Shown: positions 9,283 through 17,142 of the stretch, piece after piece
Layout of the letters: the number at the start of each line of letters is the position of its first letter
Position numbering within the stretch: position 1 is the stretch's first letter
Assembly: GCA_963729695.1 (NCBI GenBank)
Contig: CAVSOT010000007.1
Span: forward strand, 558,001-622,000
Direction of reading: 5' to 3'
From: PALSA-693 sp963729695
Lineage (GTDB): Bacteria; Actinomycetota; Acidimicrobiia; Acidimicrobiales; Palsa-688
Length of the DNA: 64,000 nt
Position numbers and translations under genes: made by a program
Notes under the pieces: generated by a model
What the model was told of the DNA's origin: nothing
The model's database searches: none
Seen by the model: the letters and a program-made list of their open reading frames with translations, nothing else

Positions 9283-11370
9283 CTAGGTCTGCGCTGGTTG
9301 GCCCTGACCTTCCTGGCCCGATCGAGTGTTGTCGGACCGGCTGGAGGCCAAGGTGGCAAAAGGGCCGAGGCTGTCCGGGTTGGCGACCGAAGCCAAGGTC
9401 AGGGCCTCGTCTGGAGAGACGCCGTTCAGGATCCGTTTCACCGGCACCTCCAGGCGCTTGCCCGACAAGGTACGGGGTATTTCCGCCACCACCTCGATCC
9501 GGTCGGGCACGTACCGAGGGGAAAGGTCCCGCCGCAGGGCCGCCCGCAGCCGGTCTTCCAGGTCGGGCAGGGGATCACCGACCGTCACCAGGAACAACCA
9601 CAGCTCCCCCGGTCCTCCCCCCGGATCCTCCAGGTGCACGATGAGGCTGTCGGCGATCTCGTCAAAGGTCTCGACCACGGAGTAGAACTCGGCGGTGCCC
9701 ATCCGGACGCCGCCGCGGTTGAGGGTTCCATCCGAACGCCCGGTGACAATGCACGTCCCCCGATCCGTCAGCAGGGCCCGGTCACCGTGGGCCCACACGC
9801 CCGGGAACCGCTCGAAGTAGGCGGCTCGGTAACGGCTCCCGTCGGGATCGGCCCAGAAACCTACGGGCATCGACGGCAGCGGTTCGGTCAGCACCAACTC
9901 GCCCTCCTGGTCGACTACGGGCTGGCCTTCGTCGTCGAACACCTCAACGGACGCGCCGAGGCATCGGCACGAGATCTCGCCTGCCCACACCGGATGGAGG
10001 GGGCTGCCACCGACGAACCCGGTGCAGACGTCTGTTCCTCCGCTGAACGACGCCAGCAACACGTCGCTCGCCACCTCGCGGTACACCCATTCGGCGGCCG
10101 CGGCCGGCAAGGGCGACCCCGTGGAGCCCAGGGTCTTCAATTGGCTCAGATCGTGGTCTCGGCCGGGGTGGACGCCGGATTTCATGGAGGCGACGAGGTA
10201 GCCGGCTCCAACCCCACCGCACGTTGTTCCGGTCTCGGCCATGACCTGCCAAAGGGCATCGGGGGCCGGCCACGACGGGTCCCCGTCGAAGGTCACCACG
10301 GCGGATCCGGCGACCAATCCCGAGACGCAGAAATTCCACATCATCCAGCCGGTTGTCGTAAACCAGAAGAAGCGGTCGCCCGGTCCGATGTCGAAATGCA
10401 AGCCCAGGGCCTTGGCGTGTTCGAGCAGGATCCCACCATGGCGGTGGATGATGGCTTTGGGTTGGCCCGTCGTGCCCGAGGAGTAGAGCACGTAGAGGGG
10501 ATGGTCGAAGCCGACGGGGGCGAACTCCATAGGCCCCTCGCTGCTGATGAAGTCCGCCCACGACGACCAGCCTGCGGGGGGCGAAGCGTCGGGGTCCAGG
10601 TACGAGAACCAGACCGCCCGGGTCAGGGATGGCAGCCCGGCTCGCACCGCCTCACTCTGCTCACGGCGATCGATGCGCCGAGCCCCGTAGCGGTAGCCGT
10701 CGACGGCCAGGAGCACGACGGGCTTGACCTGCGCCAGGCGGTCGAGGACGCCGGTCACGCCCATCTCCGGTGCGCAGCAGGTCCACACCGCGCCCAGGCT
10801 GGCCGCTGCCAGCATGGCCGCCAGGGTCTCGGGAATGTTGGGTAGGTAGGCGGCGACCCGGTCGCCCGCCCGCACGCCGGCCGACAGCAGCCCGGCCCGG
10901 ATCCGCGAGGTCAGGTCGGTGAGGTCGGCCCACGTCATGGCGACGTCGGCCCGCGTCTGGGATCGCCCGATGACCGCGGTGGCGCCCGGCCCGGTTGGGG
11001 TAGCGCCAGGCCTGGTCGCGGGGGCGCTTTGGTCGGTCGAGCTGGCGCCTGGCCCGGTCGCTGGAGGCTGGAGGGCTCGTTCTGCGTAGTTGAGGGCTCC
11101 ACCTTCGAACCAGGTCGCCCCGGCCACTCCCGTCCCGGACATCCGGAGGTCTGCCCGTGGTTCGGCCCGCCAACGGATAGCGAATTCCGCGGCGATCGAG
11201 CGCCAGAACGTTCCCGCCGTCGCGGGTGACACCGACCATTCCCACGCTGTCTCGTAGGTATCGAAGTGGTGGCGGTCCAGGAACCGGCGCAGTTGGGAGG
11301 CTTGCTGTCGAGCCGGGCCGGGTGTCCATAGGGGGGTGACACCCGGGCGGGTCTCATTCACGGGTCCCAT
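9283..11370 (-). CDS. aacS: Acetoacetyl-CoA synthetase (acetoacetate-CoA ligase)
   Basis: Activates acetoacetate to acetoacetyl-CoA using ATP and CoA, linking ketone bodies or PHB-type carbon to central metabolism. From the ATG at 11370 it has 695 residues (family usually about 650). The N-terminal part (FLDRHHFDTYETAWEWSV, FWRSIAAEF) and the Tyr-rich WFEGGALNYAERAL block are typical of AACS. The AMP-binding motif YVLYSSGTTGQPKAIIHRHG is near residue 295 and the C-terminal catalytic Lys lies in LSGKRLEVPVK near residue 640. A Pro/Ala/Thr/Gly-rich insert of about 30 residues near residue 110 (GPGASSTDQSAPATRPGA) explains part of the extra length. The frame stays open upstream, but family alignment favours 11370. 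It is divergent from the 6C RNA. Confidence 0.9.
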   Translation of the reverse strand: MGPVNETRPGVTPLWTPGPARQQASQLRRFLDRHHFDTYETAWEWSVSPATAGTFWRSIAAEFAIRWRAEPRADLRMSGTGVAGATWFEGGALNYAERALQPPATGPGASSTDQSAPATRPGATPTGPGATAVIGRSQTRADVAMTWADLTDLTSRIRAGLLSAGVRAGDRVAAYLPNIPETLAAMLAAASLGAVWTCCAPEMGVTGVLDRLAQVKPVVLLAVDGYRYGARRIDRREQSEAVRAGLPSLTRAVWFSYLDPDASPPAGWSSWADFISSEGPMEFAPVGFDHPLYVLYSSGTTGQPKAIIHRHGGILLEHAKALGLHFDIGPGDRFFWFTTTGWMMWNFCVSGLVAGSAVVTFDGDPSWPAPDALWQVMAETGTTCGGVGAGYLVASMKSGVHPGRDHDLSQLKTLGSTGSPLPAAAAEWVYREVASDVLLASFSGGTDVCTGFVGGSPLHPVWAGEISCRCLGASVEVFDDEGQPVVDQEGELVLTEPLPSMPVGFWADPDGSRYRAAYFERFPGVWAHGDRALLTDRGTCIVTGRSDGTLNRGGVRMGTAEFYSVVETFDEIADSLIVHLEDPGGGPGELWLFLVTVGDPLPDLEDRLRAALRRDLSPRYVPDRIEVVAEIPRTLSGKRLEVPVKRILNGVSPDEALTLASVANPDSLGPFATLASSRSDNTRSGQEGQGQPAQT

Positions 11371-11436
11371 TCGATCAGTTCCGGAGCGATCGCGCCGGGT
11401 ATCGTTGGGCCAGATGGTGCTTGTGACAAATGTCTC

Positions 11437-11466
11437 TTGCGCTGATAGTGAAATCTGGCGCATAAT
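11437..11466 (+). promoter_or_regulatory. Sigma-A-type promoter of the 6C RNA
   Basis: TTGCGC at 11437-11442, an 18-bp spacer and CATAAT at 11461-11466. Transcription would start at about 11472, immediately before the first 6C hairpin. A 7-bp inverted repeat (GCCAGAT at 11409-11415 and ATCTGGC at 11453-11459) brackets the -35 region and could be an operator. Confidence 0.55.
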
Positions 11467-11471
11467 GGAAT

Positions 11472-11543
11472 TGCTCGGGGCGCCCCCCTGCCCCTTGAGC
11501 CTCACGAAGGACCGGCTAACCCCCCCAGCCGGTCCTTCGTCAC
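11472..11543 (+). ncRNA. 6C small RNA
   Basis: Two consecutive hairpins with C-rich loops, the defining architecture of the actinobacterial 6C RNA family. Hairpin 1: GCTC+GGGGC (11473-11481) pairs with GCCCC (11490-11494) and GAGC (11497-11500), with a TT bulge and an 8-nt loop holding six Cs (11483-11488). Hairpin 2: a perfect 14-bp stem, 11504-11517 with 11527-11540, and a 9-nt loop AACCCCCCC with seven Cs. In this family the second hairpin also acts as the terminator; no strong T-run follows it here. C-rich loops are thought to base-pair with G-rich target mRNAs near ribosome sites. The hairpin sequence, the loops and the upstream promoter are directly visible; the target set is unknown. 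Confidence 0.85.
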
Positions 11544-11878
11544 GTCTGGCGACAGGATTGCGTCCGGGTCGAGGCGGTCCGTCCCTCCCCCCGGGGCACG
11601 CGGCCAGCCTCGCCCGAACGCCCCCCTCTGGGCGCCACAGCGTAGGTGTCAATCGCGGCGGCGGCAAGGGCGCCTTGTGGAACGTCTGGGCAGGTCGTCG
11701 GTGGTCCTGGGACTCGTGTCGGCCGGGGCGTGGGCGCAGCCGGAGTAGGGACGTGAGCCCGGGTGATCGCCAGCCGTGGCCAGGTGTCCGCCAGCCGTTT
11801 GGGCCCGGGTGTCGGCCAGCCGTTCGGCCCGGGTGTCGGCCAGCCGTGGCCGGATGATCCGATCACTATCCTCCTGGC
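11544..11878. other. Intergenic stretch with direct repeats upstream of malic enzyme
   Basis: About 335 bp without a convincing gene. The last 85 bp (about 11768-11852) hold four imperfect direct repeats of roughly 25 bp with the core gtgtcggccagccgttcggc. No clear ribosome-binding site precedes the malic enzyme ATG. Confidence 0.6.
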
Positions 11879-13276
11879 ATGACCACGCCTCTCGCCGCCT
11901 TCTCGATCCGGTTGCGCGCCCGGATCCGCAACCAACCTGGGGTGCTCGGCCAGCTGGCCACCGCGATCGGCGCGGCAGGCGGCAGCCTCGTCGGCATCGA
12001 GATCGTCGCCACCGATGGTGCCACGGTCACCCGGGACGTCGTCGTGTTCTGCGGATCCGAGGGACACGCCCAGAGGGTGGAGGAGGCAGCTCGCGCCGTC
12101 GAGGGGATCGACATCCTGGAGGTGGAGGACCGAACGTTCGCCCTGCACGACCGGGGCAAGCTCACCATCGACGGCAAGCGACCGCTCCGCGACCGGGACG
12201 ATCTGGCCATGGCCTACACGCCCGGGGTGGCTCGGGTCTGCCTCGCCATCGCCAGGGATACGGCCCAGATGCACCGCTACACCATGAAGGCCAACACGGT
12301 TGCCGTCGTCACCGACGGGACCGCCGTTCTGGGCCTCGGCGACATTGGCCCTGACGCAGCATTGCCCGTGATGGAAGGCAAGGCCGTCCTGTTCAAGGAG
12401 TTCGCCGGGGTGGACGCCGTCCCGGTGTGCCTGCGGGTTTCCTCCCCGGACGAGCTCATCGAAACCGTGCAGCGGATGGAGCCCGTCTTCGGGGGCATCA
12501 ACCTCGAGGACATCGCCGCCCCACACTGCTTCGAGGTCGAACGGCGTCTCTCCGAGACGCTGTCGATACCGGTGTTCCACGACGACCAGCACGGCACGGC
12601 GGTGGTCGTGCTAGCCGCGCTGCGCAACGCGTGCCAGTTGGTCGGAAAGTCGATGCCCGATTTGCGGGTGGTGCTCTCGGGCGCCGGGGCTGCGGGAGTG
12701 GCGATCACCCGTATTCTCATGCAGGTCGGCGTGGCTGACATCGTGGCCGCGGACCGCAAGGGGGCGATCAACCAGGGCCGTGAAGGGCTCGAGGCCTCTA
12801 AGCAGTGGCTGGCCGATCACGCCAACCCACAGGGGCGGACCGGTTCGCTCCAGGAGATCTTGCGCGGGGCCGACGCGTTCATTGGCGTCAGCGCGCCGGG
12901 CCTCCTCAACCGGGCCGATGTGGAGACCATGGCCGATCGCAGCATCGTCTTCGCCTTGGCCAACCCCGTCCCGGAGATACTCCCCGAGGAGGCCCAGGGA
13001 GCGGTGGCGGTCATGGCCACCGGGCGTAGCGACTACCCCAACCAGATCAACAACGTCCTGTGCTTCCCTGGCATCTTTCGCGGCGCCCTCGACGCGGGGG
13101 CGACCAGGATTACCGAGAACATGAAGCTGGCTGCGGCGTCCGCCATCGCGTCGGCTGTGAAGCCGGATCGCCTCGACGTGGACGAGATCGTCCCGAGCGT
13201 GTTCCAGCCGGGGGTGGCGCAAGCGGTCGCCGAGGCGGTTGCGGCCGCCGCCCTGGCGGATGGAGTGACCCGCTAG
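11879..13276 (+). CDS. NAD(P)-dependent malic enzyme with N-terminal ACT domain
   Basis: 465 residues. Oxidatively decarboxylates malate to pyruvate and CO2, balancing TCA carbon against pyruvate. Residues about 5-80 form an ACT regulatory domain (RARIRNQPGVLGQLATAIGA, GSLVGIEIVATDGATVTRDV), which in this subfamily senses a small ligand, often an amino acid. The catalytic part has YTPGVARVC, the substrate/metal-binding block PVFHDDQHGTAVVVLAAL near residue 235, the nucleotide-binding GAGAAGVAI near residue 267, and FALANPVPEI. The C-terminus is complete. The stop TAG lies in the loop of a small hairpin (ACCCGC-TAG-GCGGGT, 13268-13282). It is followed by a repeat-rich gap. Cofactor preference cannot be decided by eye. 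Confidence 0.9.
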   Translation: MTTPLAAFSIRLRARIRNQPGVLGQLATAIGAAGGSLVGIEIVATDGATVTRDVVVFCGSEGHAQRVEEAARAVEGIDILEVEDRTFALHDRGKLTIDGKRPLRDRDDLAMAYTPGVARVCLAIARDTAQMHRYTMKANTVAVVTDGTAVLGLGDIGPDAALPVMEGKAVLFKEFAGVDAVPVCLRVSSPDELIETVQRMEPVFGGINLEDIAAPHCFEVERRLSETLSIPVFHDDQHGTAVVVLAALRNACQLVGKSMPDLRVVLSGAGAAGVAITRILMQVGVADIVAADRKGAINQGREGLEASKQWLADHANPQGRTGSLQEILRGADAFIGVSAPGLLNRADVETMADRSIVFALANPVPEILPEEAQGAVAVMATGRSDYPNQINNVLCFPGIFRGALDAGATRITENMKLAAASAIASAVKPDRLDVDEIVPSVFQPGVAQAVAEAVAAAALADGVTR

Positions 13277-13282
13277 GCGGGT
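13268..13282 (+). terminator. Stop-codon hairpin of the malic enzyme gene
   Basis: Perfect 6-bp stem ACCCGC/GCGGGT with the stop codon TAG as its 3-nt loop. No T-tract follows, so a terminator role is only possible, not shown. A similar arrangement occurs at 21532-21546. Confidence 0.35.
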
Positions 13283-13690
13283 GATTGGTGGCAGGGCGGG
13301 TGATCGGCGGCAGATAGGCGGCGCCCAGCGGCAGGTGGCGGCGCCCCGCGGCAGGTGGTCGGCCGGCCCAGGCGGTGCTGGCGCCGCTCGATAGTGTTGT
13401 CCCCACGCCCGGTCCCACCCGATCGTTCACGGTCGGTACCGAGCAGAAACGGTCTCTATGAAAACGGTCCTGAAGTGCAGGTCAGAGTTTTTACTGACCG
13501 TTTTCGATGTTTTCCCCGTAGGCCTCTCGCCAAAAACGGTTAGTAAAACGGCCGCAGGGGCCCCGGACACGTTTTACTGACCGTTTTCGGCAGCCGGGTT
13601 CTCGGGTCGGGCGCCTCCGAGGGATACAGGTCGTCCGTTGTTCGCTCTACTGGTCGTCGTCGAGCGGTCGGCGCCCATCGCCCACCGGAA
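13277..13690. other. Gene-free stretch between malic enzyme and imuA'
   Basis: Holds short GC-rich direct repeats (gcaggtggcggcgcc-like, about 13290-13360), the AT-rich inverted-repeat cluster at 13460-13590, and then the LexA box of imuA'. No coding frame here resembles a gene. Confidence 0.6.
13460..13590. repeat. Cluster of AT-rich inverted repeats (aaaacggtcagtaaaacg family)
   Basis: Four related copies of one roughly 20-bp motif in alternating orientation. Forward copies: GTTTTTACTGACCGTTTTCG at 13487-13506 and GTTTTACTGACCGTTTTCGG at 13571-13590. Inverse copies: CCAAAAACGGTTAGTAAAAC at 13530-13549 and a shorter gaaaacggtc at 13460-13469. They form two hairpins, 13460-13505 and 13530-13590. 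The motif is far richer in A+T than the surroundings. It could be a mobile palindromic element or paired operator sites. Confidence 0.75.
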
Positions 13691-13706
13691 TCGAACACTT
13701 GTTCGA
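13691..13706 (+). promoter_or_regulatory. LexA-binding SOS box upstream of imuA'-imuB
   Basis: TCGAACACTTGTTCGA, a perfect match to the actinobacterial SOS box TCGAAC-N4-GTTCGA. A possible -10 (TACAGT, 13726-13731) follows and the ATG of imuA' is at 13738, so LexA bound here would cover the -35 region and block transcription until DNA damage. Confidence 0.9.
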
Positions 13707-13737
13707 CGCGATGGGCATTCCTCGCTACAGTGAGGCG

Positions 13738-14649
13738 ATGGACAATGCGCCGGCGGCGGTTCTGGGCCCCGCCACTTCGCCCCTGGGTTTGGCCGCGGCC
13801 CGCAGCCGCCCGGTGGTCACGGCTGACACCCGGATCGTAGGGGTGTCCGGCGCCTTGGGAACGGTCCTCGACGGGATCCGCCGGGGTAGCACCCTTCTGG
13901 TCGACATGGCCTTGGGCGGGGTCTCGCTGGCGCTGGCCCTCGTGGCGGCGACTGCCAGAGAGGGGGCGTGGACGGCAGCGGTAGGTCTGCCCTGGCTGGG
14001 GTTGGCGGCCGCAGGGGAGCTCGGCGTCAGCCTCGACCGGTTTGCCCTCGTGCCGGATCCGGGAGACCGATGGCCGGGAGTCGCTTCTGCGTTGCTCGAC
14101 GGGATGGACATGGTGCTGCTCGGGCCACCCGGCCGGGTGCGACCGGCCGACGCCCGCCGCCTGACGGCCCGGGCTCGGGAATCCGGGACGGTGTTGGTGG
14201 TCCTGGACCTGGGACGGCGGTGCTGGCCGGAAGCGCCTGACCTGCGCCTCTCGGTGGCCCGCGCCACTTGGGAGGGCCTTGGGGTTGGTCACGGTCACCT
14301 TCGCTCGCGCCGGGTCGAAGTGGTGGTGACCGGCCGGAGGGCCGCGTCCCGGGAGCGGCGCGCCACGCTCTGGTTGCCGGACCCGGCCGGCACGGGAGCC
14401 CAGCTGCAGGACCTGCCAGATCGGGGGAGCCACCAAAGCCACCAAAGCCTCCAGAGCCACCAGAGCCACCAGAGGGGCCAGGCAAGCCGTGAGCGCGGCC
14501 AGGGAGGCCGTGAGCGGGCCACAGAGGCCGTGAGCGGGGCGAGGAAGGCCCTGGACAGGCGCAGGGAAGCCAGCGAGGCCAGGGAAGCCACCAGCAAAGC
14601 TGGGGGAGCCGCATCGCCTCTCGTGGCCAGAGCCATGTTGGTGGGCTGA
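13738..14649 (+). CDS. imuA': ImuA'-like RecA-related mutasome protein
   Basis: 303 residues from ATG 13738; the frame can be opened at 13699, but that lies inside the LexA box. ImuA' is a RecA-like accessory that joins ImuB and DnaE2 for error-prone bypass of DNA lesions. Visible: a RecA-fold core (GVSGALGTVLDGIRRGSTLL, VDMALGGVSLALALVAA, TAAVGLPWLGLAAAGELGV, LLDGMDMVLLGPP, RESGTVLVVLDL) without a classic Walker A, as expected for ImuA'. The last 90 residues are repeat-rich: HQSHQSLQSHQSHQ from a 9-12-bp DNA repeat at about 14430-14480, then RERGQGGRERATEAV. Two bases separate its end from the long imuB frame, whose likely real start is 14841. Probably transcribed with imuB under the upstream SOS box. 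Confidence 0.8.
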   Translation: MDNAPAAVLGPATSPLGLAAARSRPVVTADTRIVGVSGALGTVLDGIRRGSTLLVDMALGGVSLALALVAATAREGAWTAAVGLPWLGLAAAGELGVSLDRFALVPDPGDRWPGVASALLDGMDMVLLGPPGRVRPADARRLTARARESGTVLVVLDLGRRCWPEAPDLRLSVARATWEGLGVGHGHLRSRRVEVVVTGRRAASRERRATLWLPDPAGTGAQLQDLPDRGSHQSHQSLQSHQSHQRGQASRERGQGGRERATEAVSGARKALDRRREASEAREATSKAGGAASPLVARAMLVG

Positions 14650-14840
14650 CGGTGGGATGCACGAGGCGGATGTGGGAGGAGCGCCTGAGCTGGGAGGAGC
14701 GCCCGAGTCGGGAGGATCGCCCGGGCGGGAGGACCGCCCGGGCTGGGAGGACCGCCCGGCCCGAGGAGAGCGCCAGATGTGGGGAGACCGCCCGGGCAGG
14801 GAAGAGCGTCCCGACGTCGGAAGCGTCAGGACCTGAGCAC
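14650..14840. repeat. Imperfect repeats between imuA' and imuB
   Basis: Imperfect copies of a gaggagcgcccgagtcggga-like unit fill most of 14680-14800. They could encode an N-terminal extension of ImuB (EERPSRED-type repeats), but the conserved ImuB start lies after them at 14841. Confidence 0.6.
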
Positions 14841-16472
14841 ATGGTGCGGATGTTGGTGGCCTGGTTTCCGGACTGGCCGGTCGCGGCAGCCGGTTGTGTC
14901 CCGGCCGCTCCGGCTGCGGTGGTTCGGGCCAACCGGGTTGTAGCGGCCACTCCTGCCGCCTATGCGGAGGGGGTACGGCCCGGTCTCCGGCGCCGGGAGG
15001 CCCAGGGTCGTTGTCCCGAATTGGAGATCATCCCGGCCGACCCGGCTCGAGATGCCCGAGCGTGGGAACCGGCCGTGGTGGCGCTCGAAACCTTGACACC
15101 GGCGGTGGAGATCCTGGGCCCAGGCGCGGCGGCGCTGGCCACCCGGGGACCGTCGCGGTACTTCGGTGGTGACGAAGCCTTGGCCGCCCTGGTGGCAACG
15201 ACCGTGGACGGAGCGGTTGGCCAGCCCGGCTGCAGGGTGGGAGTGGCCGACGGGCGTTTCACCGCGGGGTTGGCGGCTCGGGCGGCTCGTGCCGGTGGCG
15301 ACCCGGTAGTGGTGGTGCCTCCTGGTTCGGGTCGAGCGTGGTTGGCGCCTCGGCCGGTGGAGGCTCTCGGGCCGGAATACGAAGCCTTCTCTGATCTGCT
15401 GGTCCGGTTGGGGATTCGAACCTTGGGCGATCTGGCCGCGCTGCCAGCACCATCGGTGCTGGGCCGGTTCGGATCAGAGGGGGCGAGGGCCCACTGCCTG
15501 GCCCGAGGCCGGGACGAACGATCGCTGGCGGCCCGCACCCCGCCACCGGACCTGGTCGTCACGGCCGAGCTGGATCCCCCCGCGGAGCGGGTGGACACGG
15601 CGGCCTTCGTGGCCAAAGCGCTGGCCGACGAGCTCCACCGACGACTGGCCACCGATGGACTGTCGTGCACCATGATCGCCATAGAGGCCGAGACCGAGCA
15701 CGGCGAGCAATTGGTGCGTCGCTGGCGCCATGCCGGAGCCCTTACCGCGGCAGCCCTGTCGGAGCGGGCCCGATGGCAGCTCGAAGGCTGGCTGGCTGCT
15801 CCCGGGTATGAGAACCGGCCCACCGGTGGATTGACCCTGCTGAGGTTGAAACCGGAGGAGGTGCGTCCGGACAACGGCCTCCAGCAAGGGTTCTGGGGAG
15901 GCACGGCCGCGGCCGACAGCCGGGCCGCCCGGGCCCTCGCCCGAGTGCAGGGCCTGCTCGGTCCGGAAGCAGTCGTGACGGCCGTGCCTGCCGGCGGACG
16001 GAGTCCCTCCGAGCAGGTCCGCCTGGTGCCGTGGGGGAGTGAGCCGTGGGGGAGCGCTATCGACGCCCACCCGTCTTCCGGGCGCGACGCCCGCCGGCCG
16101 GCCCCCAAGCGGGAGAGGAAACGGGAAGGAAAAGCACCGGCTGAAGTGCCTCCATGGCCGGGCCGGCTATCAGAGCCTGCGCCGGCGGTGGTCTACCCCT
16201 CGCCTCGACCGGCTGAGGTGTGCGACCGCGACCATCGCCAGTTGAGTGTGAGCGGGCGGGGGCTGATCAGCGCGGCCCCGGCCTGGCTGGCCGTGGCGGG
16301 AAACCCGCCGATGCCGGTGATGGGGTGGGCCGGGCCCTGGCCGGTCGAAGAACGGTGGTGGGACGCAAGCGGGCGGCGCAAAGCCTGGATCCAGGTGCTA
16401 CTCGAGGATGGCACTGCCCATCTGGTTACACGGGAGGCGGGCCGATGGTGGCTGGAGGCTACCTACGGTTGA
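14841..16472 (+). CDS. imuB: ImuB, catalytically inactive Y-family polymerase homologue
   Basis: 543 residues from ATG 14841 (MVRMLVAWFPDWPV, the typical ImuB start). It acts as the hub of the mutasome, binding the beta clamp, ImuA' and DnaE2. Recognisable Y-family palm/finger blocks are present (VRANRVVAATPAAYAEGVRP, RCPELEIIPAD, CRVGVADGRFTAGLAARAA), but the catalytic acidic residues are missing: the first position reads VAWFPDW and the usual S-I-D-E block reads GAAALATRGPSRYF. RLGIRTLGDLAALP is the helix-hairpin-helix. QVRLVPWG near residue 390 resembles the clamp-binding motif of mycobacterial ImuB. The C-terminal LISAAPAWLAVAGNPPMPV, WWDASGRRKAWIQVLLEDG and WWLEATYG blocks are typical. 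SOS-controlled together with imuA'. Confidence 0.88.
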   Translation: MVRMLVAWFPDWPVAAAGCVPAAPAAVVRANRVVAATPAAYAEGVRPGLRRREAQGRCPELEIIPADPARDARAWEPAVVALETLTPAVEILGPGAAALATRGPSRYFGGDEALAALVATTVDGAVGQPGCRVGVADGRFTAGLAARAARAGGDPVVVVPPGSGRAWLAPRPVEALGPEYEAFSDLLVRLGIRTLGDLAALPAPSVLGRFGSEGARAHCLARGRDERSLAARTPPPDLVVTAELDPPAERVDTAAFVAKALADELHRRLATDGLSCTMIAIEAETEHGEQLVRRWRHAGALTAAALSERARWQLEGWLAAPGYENRPTGGLTLLRLKPEEVRPDNGLQQGFWGGTAAADSRAARALARVQGLLGPEAVVTAVPAGGRSPSEQVRLVPWGSEPWGSAIDAHPSSGRDARRPAPKRERKREGKAPAEVPPWPGRLSEPAPAVVYPSPRPAEVCDRDHRQLSVSGRGLISAAPAWLAVAGNPPMPVMGWAGPWPVEERWWDASGRRKAWIQVLLEDGTAHLVTREAGRWWLEATYG

Positions 16473-16532
16473 ATATGCGGCAGTGCGGGCGCCATCGGAA
16501 ATTCCTCGACAGGGAACACGCATAGAGCCGCG

Positions 16533-17018
16533 ATGACGGAGCGACCGGCGCACTTCCGCACCGCCGACCCAACCCGACCACCTGCCTCGGAGCTCCTGGG
16601 GGCAATGGTCGCCGAGCTGCTGGTGCTCTATGAGATCGAGGGCGACCGCATCGGCGTGCCGCTGCACCCCGAGGAGCTACAGCCACCCACTGGCATCTAC
16701 CTGGTTGGTTGGATCGACGAGCAGCCCGTCGCGGGTGGAGGAATGCGGACGATCGGGGACGCCCTCGGGGAGATCAAGCGCATGTACGTCCGCGAGGAGT
16801 GGCGAGGCTGTGGTCTCGGCGGTCAACTCCTCGTCGAGCTCGAGAACGCCGCCCGCCGGCTCGGCCACAGCCGCCTACGCCTCGACACCGGCCCACGCCA
16901 GCAGGGGGCGCAACGGCTCTACGAACGGGCTGGATACCGGCCCATCGGCAACTACAACGACAACCCTGACGCCAGCTTCTGGGGCGAGAAGGACCTCGAC
17001 TATCCGCTGATCCGCTGA
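16533..17018 (+). CDS. GNAT-family N-acetyltransferase
   Basis: 161 residues. Transfers an acyl group from acyl-CoA to an amine; the substrate is unknown. The acetyl-CoA pyrophosphate loop is visible in EEWRGCGLGGQLLVELE (R-G-x-G-x-G pattern near residue 91), preceded by the strand GEIKRMYV and followed by LRLDTGPRQQGAQRLYERAG and YRPIGNYNDNP, the usual GNAT C-terminal strand and Tyr region. The start follows the end of imuB by 60 bp on the same strand. The stop codon sits within an 8-bp tandem repeat (atccgctg, about five copies, 17002-17042), so its length may vary among strains. Confidence 0.85.
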   Translation: MTERPAHFRTADPTRPPASELLGAMVAELLVLYEIEGDRIGVPLHPEELQPPTGIYLVGWIDEQPVAGGGMRTIGDALGEIKRMYVREEWRGCGLGGQLLVELENAARRLGHSRLRLDTGPRQQGAQRLYERAGYRPIGNYNDNPDASFWGEKDLDYPLIR

Positions 17019-17042
17019 TCCGCTGATCCGCTGATCCGCTGA
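17002..17042. repeat. 8-bp tandem repeat at the GNAT stop codon
   Basis: Five copies of atccgctg. The GNAT stop TGA arises from the repeat phase; gain or loss of one unit would move the C-terminus. Confidence 0.85.
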
Positions 17043-17142
17043 CCTACCCTCACCTCGGGCCCTGACCTCGACCGTCATCGCCGAGGCGAGAACGGGGCCC
17101 AGCCGCGGGGTGAGTCGCAACTCCAGACTCGCCGGGGTCCGG

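Noticed and set aside
9160..10845. 561-codon + strand frame
   Set aside because: Antisense shadow of acetoacetyl-CoA synthetase, whose motifs are unambiguous; GC-rich third positions open such frames.
11504..11540. Simple rho-independent terminator for a neighbouring gene
   Set aside because: Neither flanking gene ends here, no T-run follows, and together with the first C-loop hairpin and promoter it forms a 6C RNA.
13699..13737. Earlier TTG start for imuA'
   Set aside because: It lies inside the LexA box, upstream of the likely -10.
14652..14840. N-terminal 63-residue extension of ImuB
   Set aside because: Made of repeat-encoded EERPSRED-type sequence and not like ImuB; the family start MVRMLVAWFPDW is at 14841.
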